From the NCBI GenBank assembly GCA_029059965.1, contig JAIDUY010000063.1, forward strand, positions 1,317 to 16,561: 15,245 bases of DNA, in the 5' to 3' direction. Under the pieces are notes generated by a model. That model worked only from the letters and a program-made list of their open reading frames with translations, was not told where the DNA came from and did not search any database. The DNA comes from Muribaculaceae bacterium (GTDB lineage Bacteria; Bacteroidota; Bacteroidia; Bacteroidales; Muribaculaceae). Both the position numbers and the translations under genes were made by a program. Shown here one piece after another: positions 1 to 5,713 of this stretch (position 1 is the first letter of the stretch; each line of letters starts with the position of its first letter).

Positions 1-1
1 C

Positions 2-1078
2 ATCGACAGCATCGGCGGCAAGCCCGTCGACCCGGACAATCCCCCCGCCATCGCCGCCCTGTCGCGCACGCCCATCGCCGGCACGATAATCTCGCCCGAC
101 GGCTCCGTGCACGCCGGTTTCAACGGCACCGTAACCATCGACATCTTCGATGCCGAGCGCACCCTCACCACCAAGCCCACGGGCGATGACCCCGAAATCA
201 ACTTCCAGGAACTCGGCGAACGCGTCTACACAGGCTCCGCCGAGGTGCGCGACGGACACTTCACCCTCAACGCCGCCATGCCCGCCGAACTGTCGCAGAA
301 CTGGCGCCCCGGAGCCATCGGAGCCTTCGCCTACTCGGCTGTAGCCAATATCGAGGCCGCCGGACTCTTCCGCGACTTCTACCTCTACGGCTACGACGAC
401 GAGGCCGAGCCCGACGACAAGGCTCCCCAAATCGACCAGATGGTGCTCAACCACAACACATTCCGCAGCGGCGACACAGTCAACGACTCGCCCATGCTCA
501 TCGCAACCGTCAGCGACAACGTCGGCATCAATATCTCCACCGCAGGCATCGGCCACCAGCTCACGGCCACCCTCGACGGCACAAAGACATTCACCGACCT
601 CGCATTCTACTACACCCCCTCGGCCGACGGAAGCCCCTCGGGCGTAATCAACTATCCCTTCGACAACATCTCCGAAGGCCTCCACACCCTCTCGCTGCGC
701 GTGTGGGACACCTCGGGCAACTCCGTGCGCCGCGAAATCGACTTCTTCGTCTCGCCCGGCCTCGCCCCCAAAATCTACGACATATACTCCGACGCCAATC
801 CCGCCTCTACCATGGCCAATTTCTACCTGAGTCACGACCAGCCCGACGCCATGGTGACAGTCGAAGTCACCGTCTACAACCTCGTGGGCAGCCCCGTCTG
901 GACCGGACGCGCAAGCGGACGCTCCGACATGTTCCTCTCAGTGCCCGTGTCGTGGGACCTCACCGACGGTGCCGGACGGCGCGTCAACCGCGGCATCTAC
1001 CTCTACCGGGCCACAATAACCGCCGACGGACAGTCCTACGAAACCGCAACACGACGCATCGCCGTCACAGCCCGCTGA
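2..1078 (+). CDS. porU: Type IX secretion system sortase PorU, C-terminal part (5' truncated by window edge)
   Basis: The reading frame is open from base 2 to the TGA at 1076-1078, giving 358 visible residues. The GTG at 107 is internal and is not the start. PorU is the T9SS surface sortase that removes C-terminal signals from secreted proteins and attaches cargo to A-LPS. Its gingipain-like (C25) catalytic domain lies upstream and is not visible. What is visible is the region after the peptidase domain: a segment with 'SDNVGINISTAGIGHQ', which resembles the DxxGIN...GIGH stretch typical of PorU, followed by an Ig-like FlgD-type C-terminal domain. That domain shows 'VYNLVGSPVW', a 'WDLTDGAGRRV' turn and 'GIYLYRATI' in the last 90 residues. 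Full-length PorU is usually above 1,000 residues, so about one third is present. The next gene starts 5 bp downstream. The family call is confident; catalytic competence cannot be judged here. Confidence 0.85.
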   Translation: MDSIGGKPVDPDNPPAIAALSRTPIAGTIISPDGSVHAGFNGTVTIDIFDAERTLTTKPTGDDPEINFQELGERVYTGSAEVRDGHFTLNAAMPAELSQNWRPGAIGAFAYSAVANIEAAGLFRDFYLYGYDDEAEPDDKAPQIDQMVLNHNTFRSGDTVNDSPMLIATVSDNVGINISTAGIGHQLTATLDGTKTFTDLAFYYTPSADGSPSGVINYPFDNISEGLHTLSLRVWDTSGNSVRREIDFFVSPGLAPKIYDIYSDANPASTMANFYLSHDQPDAMVTVEVTVYNLVGSPVWTGRASGRSDMFLSVPVSWDLTDGAGRRVNRGIYLYRATITADGQSYETATRRIAVTAR

Positions 1079-1083
1079 CCCTT

Positions 1084-1578
1084 ATGACCCTCTGGCAATC
1101 CGACAAAGCACGCCGCGGCCCGCGGCCACTCTTCCAGTTCTGGCTGCGCGCCGCACAGACGGCGCCCCCGGTGGTGTCGCATTTCTGCCGTTTCATGCTC
1201 GCTGTCACCCGCTTCATCTACAAGGTCGAGATAGCGTCGAGCACCCGGATCGGCCCCGGCCTCTACATCGGACATCCCTACTGCATCACCATAAACACCT
1301 CGGCAGTGCTGGGCAGCAACATCAACATCCACAAGGGCGTAACCATCGGACGCGAGAGCCGCGGCCACCGCGAGGGCGTCCCCACCATAGGCAACTGCGT
1401 GTGGATAGGCGTCAACGCCACAATCGTCGGACGCGTCACCATAGGCGACGACGTGCTTATAGCCCCAAACACCTTTGTCAACTGCGACGTGCCCCCGCAT
1501 TCGGTCGTATTCGGCAATCCTTGCATCATCAAGCACCGCGACAACGCCACCGAAGGCTACATTCTCAACCGCGTCTGA
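1084..1578 (+). CDS. Serine acetyltransferase-like hexapeptide-repeat (left-handed beta-helix) acyltransferase
   Basis: This is a 164-residue protein. The ATG at 1084 sits 5 bp after the porU stop. The frame stays open further upstream, but that stretch lies inside porU, so the first ATG after the porU stop is preferred. From about residue 55 the protein is made of hexapeptide repeats forming a left-handed beta helix: 'SSTRIGPGLYIGHP', 'NINIHKGVTIG', 'PTIGNCVWIGVNATIVGRVTIGDDVLIAPN' and 'VPPHSVVFGNP'. This matches the short serine acetyltransferase (CysE/LbH_SAT) branch. The His in 'YIGHP' falls where SATs carry an active-site His. The classical 'DIHP' motif is absent, and the long alpha-helical N-terminal domain of true CysE is replaced by about 50 residues. 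Short forms like this are common in polysaccharide loci and may acetylate sugars rather than serine, so the acceptor is uncertain. It is probably the last gene of the porU transcript, since a terminator follows 30 bp downstream. Confidence 0.8.
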   Translation: MTLWQSDKARRGPRPLFQFWLRAAQTAPPVVSHFCRFMLAVTRFIYKVEIASSTRIGPGLYIGHPYCITINTSAVLGSNINIHKGVTIGRESRGHREGVPTIGNCVWIGVNATIVGRVTIGDDVLIAPNTFVNCDVPPHSVVFGNPCIIKHRDNATEGYILNRV

Positions 1579-1608
1579 ACCCCCTTTCAGGCCGCTTCAA
1601 TCCTGTTT

Positions 1609-1643
1609 TATGCTGCGAAATTATGTTTTGCAGCATATTTTTT
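1609..1643 (+). terminator. Intrinsic terminator of the porU-acyltransferase unit
   Basis: The left arm TATGCTGCGAAA (1609-1620) pairs with the right arm TTTTGCAGCATA (1626-1637). The stem is 12 bp with one G-T wobble and a 5-nt loop. It is followed at once by six T residues (1638-1643). It lies 30 bp after the acyltransferase stop codon. The T tract abuts the -33 element of the next promoter, so the two transcription units are packed without spare sequence. Confidence 0.85.
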
Positions 1644-1674
1644 ATTGCCGAGTCAAACCTTTTCACTACCTTTG
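1644..1674 (+). promoter_or_regulatory. Bacteroidetes-type promoter of the small transcription unit
   Basis: The -7 box TACCTTTG (1667-1674) matches the Bacteroidetes consensus TAnnTTTG exactly. A -33-like ATTG (1644-1647) lies 19 bp upstream. The spacing is the same as at the promoter found upstream of the oxidoreductase operon. Transcription would start at about 1680-1684. The first downstream terminator is at 1929-1955, so this promoter should make an RNA of about 275 nt. Confidence 0.65.
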
Positions 1675-1761
1675 CCGTTGAAATAGTACAAAAGATTGAA
1701 AAAGCCGCTGCGGCCGACCGACGTTTCAACCGGCGCACGGCAGAATTTTAGGTTTAACATC

Positions 1762-1783
1762 CCGGCGACGAGAGAGCCGCCGG
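1762..1783 (+). other. GC hairpin immediately upstream of the small ORF
   Basis: CCGGCG (1762-1767) and CGCCGG (1778-1783) form a perfect 6-bp GC stem around a purine-rich 10-nt loop (acgagagagc). It ends 5 nt before an in-frame ATG at 1789 and 17 nt before the ATG at 1801. Its position suggests either control of translation of the small ORF or a structural element of the transcript; this is inference. Confidence 0.4.
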
Positions 1784-1800
1784 AACAAATGCAAAGAGTT

Positions 1801-1866
1801 ATGAAACATTTTCTCAAACACCTGGCACACTGGTACTTCGAGGCAGTTTCCGAAATCTATCGATAG
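1801..1866 (+). CDS. Small ORF (21 aa; 25 aa from alternative ATG at 1789), amphipathic, unknown function
   Basis: The ORF runs from ATG at 1801 to TAG at 1864-1866. An in-frame ATG at 1789 would add four residues (MQRV). An AAAGAG stretch sits 3 nt upstream of 1801 as a weak ribosome-binding candidate. The peptide starts MKHFLKHLAHWYFEAV. It has an N-terminal basic half (two Lys, three His) and an acidic C-terminal half (two Glu), ending in Tyr-Arg. Hydrophobic and aromatic residues recur every three to four positions, as in an amphipathic helix that could lie on a membrane or bind a partner. I do not recognise a family and assign no function. Support for translation is contextual: the ORF is the main reading frame inside a unit with its own promoter and terminator. 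It could equally be a leader peptide or a chance ORF within an sRNA. Confidence 0.4.
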   Translation: MKHFLKHLAHWYFEAVSEIYR

Positions 1867-1906
1867 TCGCTGCCCGAACCCTCTCTCTCCCATTCCAAAA
1901 CATCGT

Positions 1907-1926
1907 AACAACACACAACAACACAC
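1907..1926 (+). repeat. Perfect tandem 10-mer repeat (AACAACACAC x2)
   Basis: AACAACACAC occurs at 1907-1916 and again at 1917-1926, just before the terminator stem. It is composed only of A and C, so it should be unstructured in RNA. Such a stretch could be a single-stranded spacer or a pairing or protein-binding region. Confidence 0.6.
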
Positions 1927-1928
1927 AA

Positions 1929-1955
1929 AACTTCTGCCACAGCGGAAGTTTTTTT
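1929..1955 (+). terminator. Intrinsic terminator of the small transcription unit
   Basis: The stem AACTTCTGC (1929-1937) pairs with GCGGAAGTT (1942-1950). It has 9 bp with one T-G wobble and a CACA tetraloop. A run of seven T residues (1949-1955) overlaps the end of the stem. The next promoter's -33 element begins at 1965, so this terminator insulates the oxidoreductase operon from upstream transcription. Confidence 0.85.
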
Positions 1956-1964
1956 GTGTCCGTG

Positions 1965-1995
1965 CTTGCGGGGTGACGGATTTTGACTATATTTG
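1965..1995 (+). promoter_or_regulatory. Bacteroidetes-type promoter of the 2-oxoacid:ferredoxin oxidoreductase operon
   Basis: The -7 box TATATTTG (1988-1995) fits TAnnTTTG exactly, and the -33-like CTTG (1965-1968) lies 19 bp upstream. The start site should be near 2001-2005. That leaves a 5' UTR of about 60 nt before the ATG at 2066, with an A/T-rich region (2041-2065) instead of a Shine-Dalgarno sequence, as is usual in this phylum. Confidence 0.75.
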
Positions 1996-2065
1996 CCCTT
2001 GGAACGTCTGCCGCCGCAAGGACGAGCGGCTTCCCCTTGAATACTAACCGAAAATACGAATAATT

Positions 2066-2302
2066 ATGGCAAAGGTCCACGGAGCCGTCGAAATTGACGG
2101 CAATCGCTGCAAAGGTTGCGAACTTTGCGTGGTGGCCTGCCCCGTCGATGTGCTGGAGCTCCAGCCCAAAGAAGTCAACGACAGGGGTTATCACTATGCA
2201 TTCACCGCCCATCCCGACAAATGCATCGGCTGTGCCGCTTGCGCCACCGTATGCCCCGATGCCTGCATCGAGGTCTACCGCCTGGTCGAGCGCGACGTCT
2301 GA
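2066..2302 (+). CDS. 4Fe-4S ferredoxin-like (delta) subunit of a 2-oxoacid:ferredoxin oxidoreductase
   Basis: This 78-residue protein has two classical 4Fe-4S motifs. Cys15-x2-Cys18-x2-Cys21-x3-Cys25-Pro lies in 'CKGCELCVVACP', and Cys53-x2-Cys56-x2-Cys59-x3-Cys63-Pro lies in 'CIGCAACATVCP'. It would carry two [4Fe-4S] clusters that pass electrons from the TPP site to external ferredoxin. The length is typical of the separate delta subunits (VorD/KorD/PorD, about 70-100 residues). It is the first gene of the operon, followed by alpha, beta and gamma. No SD is evident and the start is the only sensible ATG. The electron-transfer role is secure from the motifs; substrate specificity comes from the partner subunits. 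Confidence 0.92.
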   Translation: MAKVHGAVEIDGNRCKGCELCVVACPVDVLELQPKEVNDRGYHYAFTAHPDKCIGCAACATVCPDACIEVYRLVERDV

Positions 2303-2342
2303 TGCGCGACGCTTTCCACTCATCCCCCTCACACACACCGAA

Positions 2343-3428
2343 ATGGAAGAAGAAGTAAGACTCATGAAGGGCAACGAAGCCATCGCCCACGCCGCGATTC
2401 GCTACGGTGCCGACGGGTATTTCGGATACCCCATCACACCCCAGTCCGAAGTTCTCGAGACTCTCGCCGAACTCAAGCCCTGGGAGACCACCGGTATGAC
2501 CGTGCTACAGGCAGAAAGTGAAGTCGCCGCCATCAACATGGTATATGGCGGTGCAGCCACCGGACGCGCCGTAATGACATCATCCTCCTCGCCCGGCGTA
2601 AGCCTCAAGCAGGAAGGCATATCCTATCTCGCAGCCTCCGAGCTCCCCGCCCTCATCGTCAACGTCATGCGAGGCGGCCCCGGCCTCGGCACCATCCAGC
2701 CCTCGCAGGCCGACTATTTCCAGGCCACAAAGGGCGGCGGCCACGGCGACTATCACCTCATCGTCCTCGCCCCCGCCACCGTTCAGGAAATGACCGACTT
2801 CGTGGCCCTCGGCTTCGACCTCGCGTTCAAATACCGCACCCCCGCCATGATTCTGGCCGACGGCGTAGTCGGACAGATGATGGAGAAAGTCGTCCTGCCC
2901 CCGCAGCGTCCCCGCCGCACCGAAGAGCAGCTGCGCGAGCAGTGCCCCTGGGCGGCATGCGGAAAAGGCGGACGCGCACACCGCAACGTCGTCACCTCCC
3001 TCGAGCTCGACTCAACCAGGATGGAGGAGAACAACCACCGCTTCCAGGCCACATACAAGCGCATCGCCGAAAACGAGGTGCGATTCCAGGAATACTACAC
3101 CGAAGACGCCGAATACCTCATCGTGGCCTTCGGCTCCGTGGCCCGCATATGCCTCAAGGCCATCGAGGACGCACGCGAAGCCGGCATGAAGATCGGCATG
3201 CTCCGTCCCATCACCCTGTGGCCCTTCCCCACCGCCGAGATAGCACGTCTGGCCGAAAAGATGCGCGGCATCCTCTGCGTAGAGCTTAACGCCGGACAGA
3301 TGGTCGAAGACGTACGCCTGGCCGCTCCCGGCCTCCCCGTATTCCACTTCGGCCGCATGGGCGGCATCGTGCCCAACCCCGTCGAAGTCCTCGACGCACT
3401 CAAAGAACATTTCCCGGAGCTCCGCTAA
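2343..3428 (+). CDS. vorB: 2-oxoacid:ferredoxin oxidoreductase alpha subunit, VorB-like (3-methyl-2-oxobutanoate dehydrogenase VorB type)
   Basis: The protein has 361 residues from the ATG at 2343, 40 bp after the ferredoxin gene. The frame is open back to 2094, but that part overlaps the ferredoxin gene and reads as nonsense, so the internal ATG is chosen. The N-terminal pyrimidine-binding domain (about residues 8-190) shows 'GNEAIAHAAIRYGADGYFGY' followed by the PITPQSE motif, then 'QAESEVAAINMVYGGAATG' and 'RGGPGLGTIQPSQADYFQAT' with 'GGGHGDYHLIVLAP'. The C-terminal transketolase-like domain II begins near 'YLIVAFGSVARI' and includes 'IGMLRPITLWPFP'. Length and motifs match the VorB/KorA alpha subunits that oxidatively decarboxylate branched-chain 2-oxoacids or 2-oxoglutarate to acyl-CoA, or run in reverse. 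Sequence alone does not settle valine-type versus 2-oxoglutarate-type substrate. Gene naming also conflicts between databases (alpha is called VorA in some schemes). Confidence 0.9.
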   Translation: MEEEVRLMKGNEAIAHAAIRYGADGYFGYPITPQSEVLETLAELKPWETTGMTVLQAESEVAAINMVYGGAATGRAVMTSSSSPGVSLKQEGISYLAASELPALIVNVMRGGPGLGTIQPSQADYFQATKGGGHGDYHLIVLAPATVQEMTDFVALGFDLAFKYRTPAMILADGVVGQMMEKVVLPPQRPRRTEEQLREQCPWAACGKGGRAHRNVVTSLELDSTRMEENNHRFQATYKRIAENEVRFQEYYTEDAEYLIVAFGSVARICLKAIEDAREAGMKIGMLRPITLWPFPTAEIARLAEKMRGILCVELNAGQMVEDVRLAAPGLPVFHFGRMGGIVPNPVEVLDALKEHFPELR

Positions 3429-3447
3429 TCACCACATCCCGAAAGCC

Positions 3448-4221
3448 ATGACAAAAGAAGAAATCATACGTCCGGAGAACAAAGTCTACTCCCGCCCGAG
3501 GCTGCTTACCGACGCGGTGACTCACTACTGCCCCGGCTGCAGCCACGGTGTCGTGCACCGCATCATCGCTGAGCTCCTCGACGAAATGGGACTCGAAGAC
3601 CTCACAATCGGCATCGCTCCCGTCGGTTGTGCCGTATTCGCCTACAACTATATCGACATCGACTGGATCGAGGCCGCACACGGCCGCGCTCCCGCACTGG
3701 CCACCGCCGCCAACCGCCTCAACCCCGACCGCCTCGTGTTCACATACCAGGGCGACGGCGACCTCGCCGCCATCGGTACGGCCGAGACCATCCACGCGGC
3801 AAACCGCGGCGAGAACATCGCAATGATATTCATCAACAATGCCATCTACGGCATGACCGGCGGACAGATGGCTCCCACCACTCTGCTGGGAATGAAGACC
3901 GCCACAACGCCCTACGGACGCTGCGCCGAACTCAACGGCTTCCCCCTGCCCATCTCCAACCTGCTGGCACAGCTCGACGGCACATGCTTCGTGACACGTC
4001 AGGCAGTCCACACCCCCGCCGCAGTCCGCAAGACAAAGGCAGCCATCAGGAAGGCATTCGAGAACGCCCTCGCCAAGCGAGGCACCTCAGTGGTCGAAAT
4101 CGTGTCCACCTGCAACTCCGGCTGGAAGCTCACCCCCGCGCAGAGCAACGACTGGATGGTAGAACACATGTTCCAAAAGTATCCCCTCGGCGACCTCAAG
4201 GACGCCCCCGTCAACCGTTAA
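3448..4221 (+). CDS. 2-oxoacid:ferredoxin oxidoreductase beta subunit (TPP-binding)
   Basis: The 257-residue protein begins 19 bp after the alpha subunit. It carries the conserved Cys28-Pro-Gly-Cys31 ('HYCPGCSHG') near the active site. The TPP/Mg2+ motif runs from 'QGDGDLAAIG' to 'IFINNAIYGMTGGQ' (GDGD followed about 25 residues later by NN). The 'PVGC' element is near residue 57, and the 'CNSGWKLTP' segment near the C-terminus is typical of VorA/KorB-type beta subunits. It binds thiamine pyrophosphate and performs decarboxylation together with the alpha subunit. The length is in the usual range (about 250-300). The cytoplasmic complex would be heterotetrameric with the neighbouring delta, alpha and gamma proteins. 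I leave the symbol empty because korB/vorA/vorB usage differs between annotation schemes. Confidence 0.9.
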   Translation: MTKEEIIRPENKVYSRPRLLTDAVTHYCPGCSHGVVHRIIAELLDEMGLEDLTIGIAPVGCAVFAYNYIDIDWIEAAHGRAPALATAANRLNPDRLVFTYQGDGDLAAIGTAETIHAANRGENIAMIFINNAIYGMTGGQMAPTTLLGMKTATTPYGRCAELNGFPLPISNLLAQLDGTCFVTRQAVHTPAAVRKTKAAIRKAFENALAKRGTSVVEIVSTCNSGWKLTPAQSNDWMVEHMFQKYPLGDLKDAPVNR

Positions 4222-4234
4222 GAACCCACCACTC

Positions 4235-4771
4235 ATGAAAGAAGAAATCGTAATCGCAGGATTCGGCGGACAGGGTGTCCTCTCCATGGGCAAAATCCTG
4301 GCCTACGCCGGACTTATGGACAACCTCGAAGTTACCTGGATGCCATCCTACGGACCCGAACAGCGTGGCGGAACGGCAAACGTGACCGTCATACTCTCCG
4401 ACAAGCCCATCAGCAGCCCCGTGCTCGACAGCTACGACACAGCCGTGGTCCTCAACCAGCAGAGCCTCGACAAGTTCGAAAGCAAGGTAAAGCCCGGAGG
4501 AACGCTCATCTACGACCCCTCGGGCATACACCGCCTCCCCGAGCGCACCGACATCCGCGTAGTGCCCGTCGACGCCATGACTGCATCCATCGAGCTCAAG
4601 AACTCCAAGACCTACAACATGGTTCTCTTAGGCTCCCTGCTCAAGTGCCGCCCCGTGGTCGAAATCGACGCCGTCATCCGCGGCCTGCGCAAGACCCTCC
4701 CCGAACGACACCACCACCTCATACCCCTCAACGAGGAAGCTCTCCGCAAGGGCATGTCGCTGGTCGACTGA
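4235..4771 (+). CDS. 2-oxoacid:ferredoxin oxidoreductase gamma subunit
   Basis: The 178-residue protein starts 13 bp after the beta subunit. It opens with the family signature 'IVIAGFGGQGVLSMGKILAYAG', followed by 'WMPSYGPEQRGGTANVTVILS', which are the two hallmark blocks of the POR/KOR gamma domain. Near the C-terminus, 'KTYNMVLLGSLLK' matches the 'N-M-x-x-L-G' block of the family. Together with the three preceding genes it completes a four-subunit enzyme that links CoA-dependent 2-oxoacid oxidation to ferredoxin reduction. In anaerobes it can also work in reverse for reductive carboxylation during amino-acid synthesis. The gamma subunit contributes CoA handling and complex assembly in characterised relatives. 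Confidence 0.9.
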   Translation: MKEEIVIAGFGGQGVLSMGKILAYAGLMDNLEVTWMPSYGPEQRGGTANVTVILSDKPISSPVLDSYDTAVVLNQQSLDKFESKVKPGGTLIYDPSGIHRLPERTDIRVVPVDAMTASIELKNSKTYNMVLLGSLLKCRPVVEIDAVIRGLRKTLPERHHHLIPLNEEALRKGMSLVD

Positions 4772-4784
4772 CCCATCCTGCTTC

Positions 4785-5522
4785 GTGATAAGCGACAGAG
4801 CCGCACAGCGGCTGGCAATAGTTATAGTGGCAGCCACGGGTATACTCGTGGCTGCCTTCGCCGTGGGGCGTGCCCTGCGGCGCGCCGAGCCGCACGTCGA
4901 GCCCGACCGCAACGCCTATCCCGTGCTCGGTATCGACATCTCCGCCCATAACGGCAGTGTATGCTTCGACAGCATCGCCGCCGCAGGCGTGGACTTCGTC
5001 TACCTCAAGGCCAGCGAAGGCGCATCCTTCCGCGACCCCGCATTCCGCTCCAACTACGACAGCGCACGCCGCGCAGGCCTCGCCGTCGGCGCATACCACT
5101 TCTTCCGCTTCGACTGCGACGGACGCCGCCAGGCAGCCAACATCCTCGCCGCCATCGACAGCTGCCGGCTCGACCTCCCCGTGGCCATCGACATCGAGGA
5201 GTGGGGCAATCCGGCCGATATCGCCACCGACATCGTCATCGGACGCCTCCAGACCATGGAGGCCATGCTGCGCGGCGCCGGACGGCGCGTCATCTTCTAC
5301 ACCAACAAGAACGGATACTCGCGCTTCGTGCGCGCCGCATTTCCCGGCAATCCCGCGCCGGAACTGTGGATATGCTCATTCACCGACCCGCCGTTGGCAC
5401 ACAACGACTGGAGCCTGTGGCAGCACAGCCATCTCGGCAGGGTTCCCGGAGTGAATAATCCGGTAGACCTCAACACTTTCAACGGCTCCCGCGCCCGCTT
5501 CCGCCGCTGGCTTTCGCGCTGA
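4785..5522 (+). CDS. Membrane-anchored glycoside hydrolase family 25 lysozyme
   Basis: The protein has 245 residues starting at GTG (4785), 13 bp after the gamma subunit. There is no ATG before residue 150, so a GTG start, or a non-ATG start slightly upstream in the same open frame, is required. Residues 10-30 form one hydrophobic segment (signal anchor or uncleaved signal peptide; no lipobox). The GH25 TIM-barrel domain runs from about residue 46 to 240. 'GIDISAHNG' holds the first conserved Asp (D51), 'FVYLKASEGASFRDPAF' is a family block, and 'AIDIEEW' carries the catalytic Asp136/Glu138 pair. The C-terminal 'WSLWQHSHLGRVPGV...VDLNTFNGS' is the usual closing strand. It should cleave the MurNAc-GlcNAc bond of peptidoglycan at the outer face of the inner membrane. 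Its place at the end of a metabolic operon is unexplained. Confidence 0.88.
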   Translation: MISDRAAQRLAIVIVAATGILVAAFAVGRALRRAEPHVEPDRNAYPVLGIDISAHNGSVCFDSIAAAGVDFVYLKASEGASFRDPAFRSNYDSARRAGLAVGAYHFFRFDCDGRRQAANILAAIDSCRLDLPVAIDIEEWGNPADIATDIVIGRLQTMEAMLRGAGRRVIFYTNKNGYSRFVRAAFPGNPAPELWICSFTDPPLAHNDWSLWQHSHLGRVPGVNNPVDLNTFNGSRARFRRWLSR

Positions 5523-5531
5523 GAGGAGCTC

Positions 5532-5599
5532 CGGCGGACGTCTTCCCTGCAAACTTCGGCACAATTTAGGTCCGCCGTGTGCCGCTTGTCGGTTTTTTT
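5532..5599 (+). terminator. Possible weak terminator region after the lysozyme gene
   Basis: An 8-bp inverted repeat, CGGCGGAC (5532-5539) and GTCCGCCG (5570-5577), encloses a 30-nt spacer. A short CCG/CGG stem (5582-5584 and 5590-5592) is followed by seven T residues (5593-5599). Neither alone is a strong intrinsic terminator. Together they mark the likely end of the oxidoreductase-lysozyme transcript just before the next promoter. Confidence 0.3.
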
Positions 5600-5610
5600 C
5601 GCTATCTTTG
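5578..5610 (+). promoter_or_regulatory. Bacteroidetes-type promoter of the export/glycan operon
   Basis: The -7 box TATCTTTG (5603-5610) fits TAnnTTTG. The upstream element is poor: the best candidate is TGTG at 5578-5581 with 21-bp spacing, which suggests a weak or activator-dependent promoter. The start would lie near 5616-5620, giving a leader of roughly 95 nt before the ATG at 5714. Confidence 0.55.
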
Positions 5611-5632
5611 CAGTTCCGGCTACACTGCCTGA

Positions 5633-5683
5633 ACTTTAAAGTCCCGCGCAGGGTTTTAAAGTCGTGCGGACCTTTCTGTCCGC
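5633..5683 (+). promoter_or_regulatory. Structured leader of tolC-like gene: repeated TTTAAAGTC boxes and a hairpin
   Basis: TTTAAAGTC occurs at 5635-5643 and again at 5655-5663, exactly 20 bp apart. The first copy sits in a perfect 10-bp palindrome ACTTTAAAGT (5633-5642). A perfect hairpin follows: GCGGAC (5666-5671), a 6-nt loop, and GTCCGC (5678-5683). The spacing of about two helical turns fits a dimeric regulator binding one DNA face, while the hairpin fits control at the RNA level. Neither role is demonstrated. Confidence 0.35.
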
Positions 5684-5713
5684 TGCCATCAACTACGTTT
5701 CAACACTTCTGCC

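Larger units (their letters stand above)
1680..1955 (+). ncRNA. Predicted ~275-nt discrete transcript (sRNA or small-protein mRNA) between porU and oxidoreductase operons
   Basis: The span lies between a consensus -7 box (1667-1674) and a strong intrinsic terminator (1929-1955). It contains a GC-rich segment, a hairpin CCGGCG/CGCCGG (1762-1767 and 1778-1783, 10-nt loop), a short ORF (1801-1866), and a C/A-rich apparently unstructured 3' stretch with a perfect 10-bp tandem repeat. It does not obviously match a housekeeping RNA: I see no tmRNA tag region, no RNase P or SRP core, and no tRNA-like fold. The boundaries are inferred from the promoter and terminator only. It may be a messenger for the small ORF, a regulatory RNA, or both. 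The sequence between the small ORF and the neighbouring operons is otherwise empty of genes. Confidence 0.45.

Noticed and set aside
703..1083. N-terminal extension of the acyltransferase back to 703
   Set aside because: This part lies inside porU in another frame and reads as Arg-rich nonsense; the ATG at 1084 directly follows the porU stop.
1401..1751. A 116-codon plus-strand frame spanning the acyltransferase end and the intergenic terminator
   Set aside because: It crosses the terminator and promoter and its first part is Arg-rich shadow sequence; no support for a gene.
1680..1955. Known housekeeping RNA (6S, RNase P, SRP, tmRNA) or a riboswitch for the oxidoreductase operon
   Set aside because: By eye there are no core motifs of these RNAs. 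The transcript ends at a terminator before a separate, good promoter for the operon, so a cis-acting switch for the downstream genes is unlikely. A covariance-model search would be needed to exclude divergent forms.
2094..2342. N-terminal extension of the alpha subunit back to 2094
   Set aside because: It overlaps the ferredoxin gene out of frame, and the extension has no resemblance to the alpha family, which begins just before 'MKGNEAIAHAAIRYG'.
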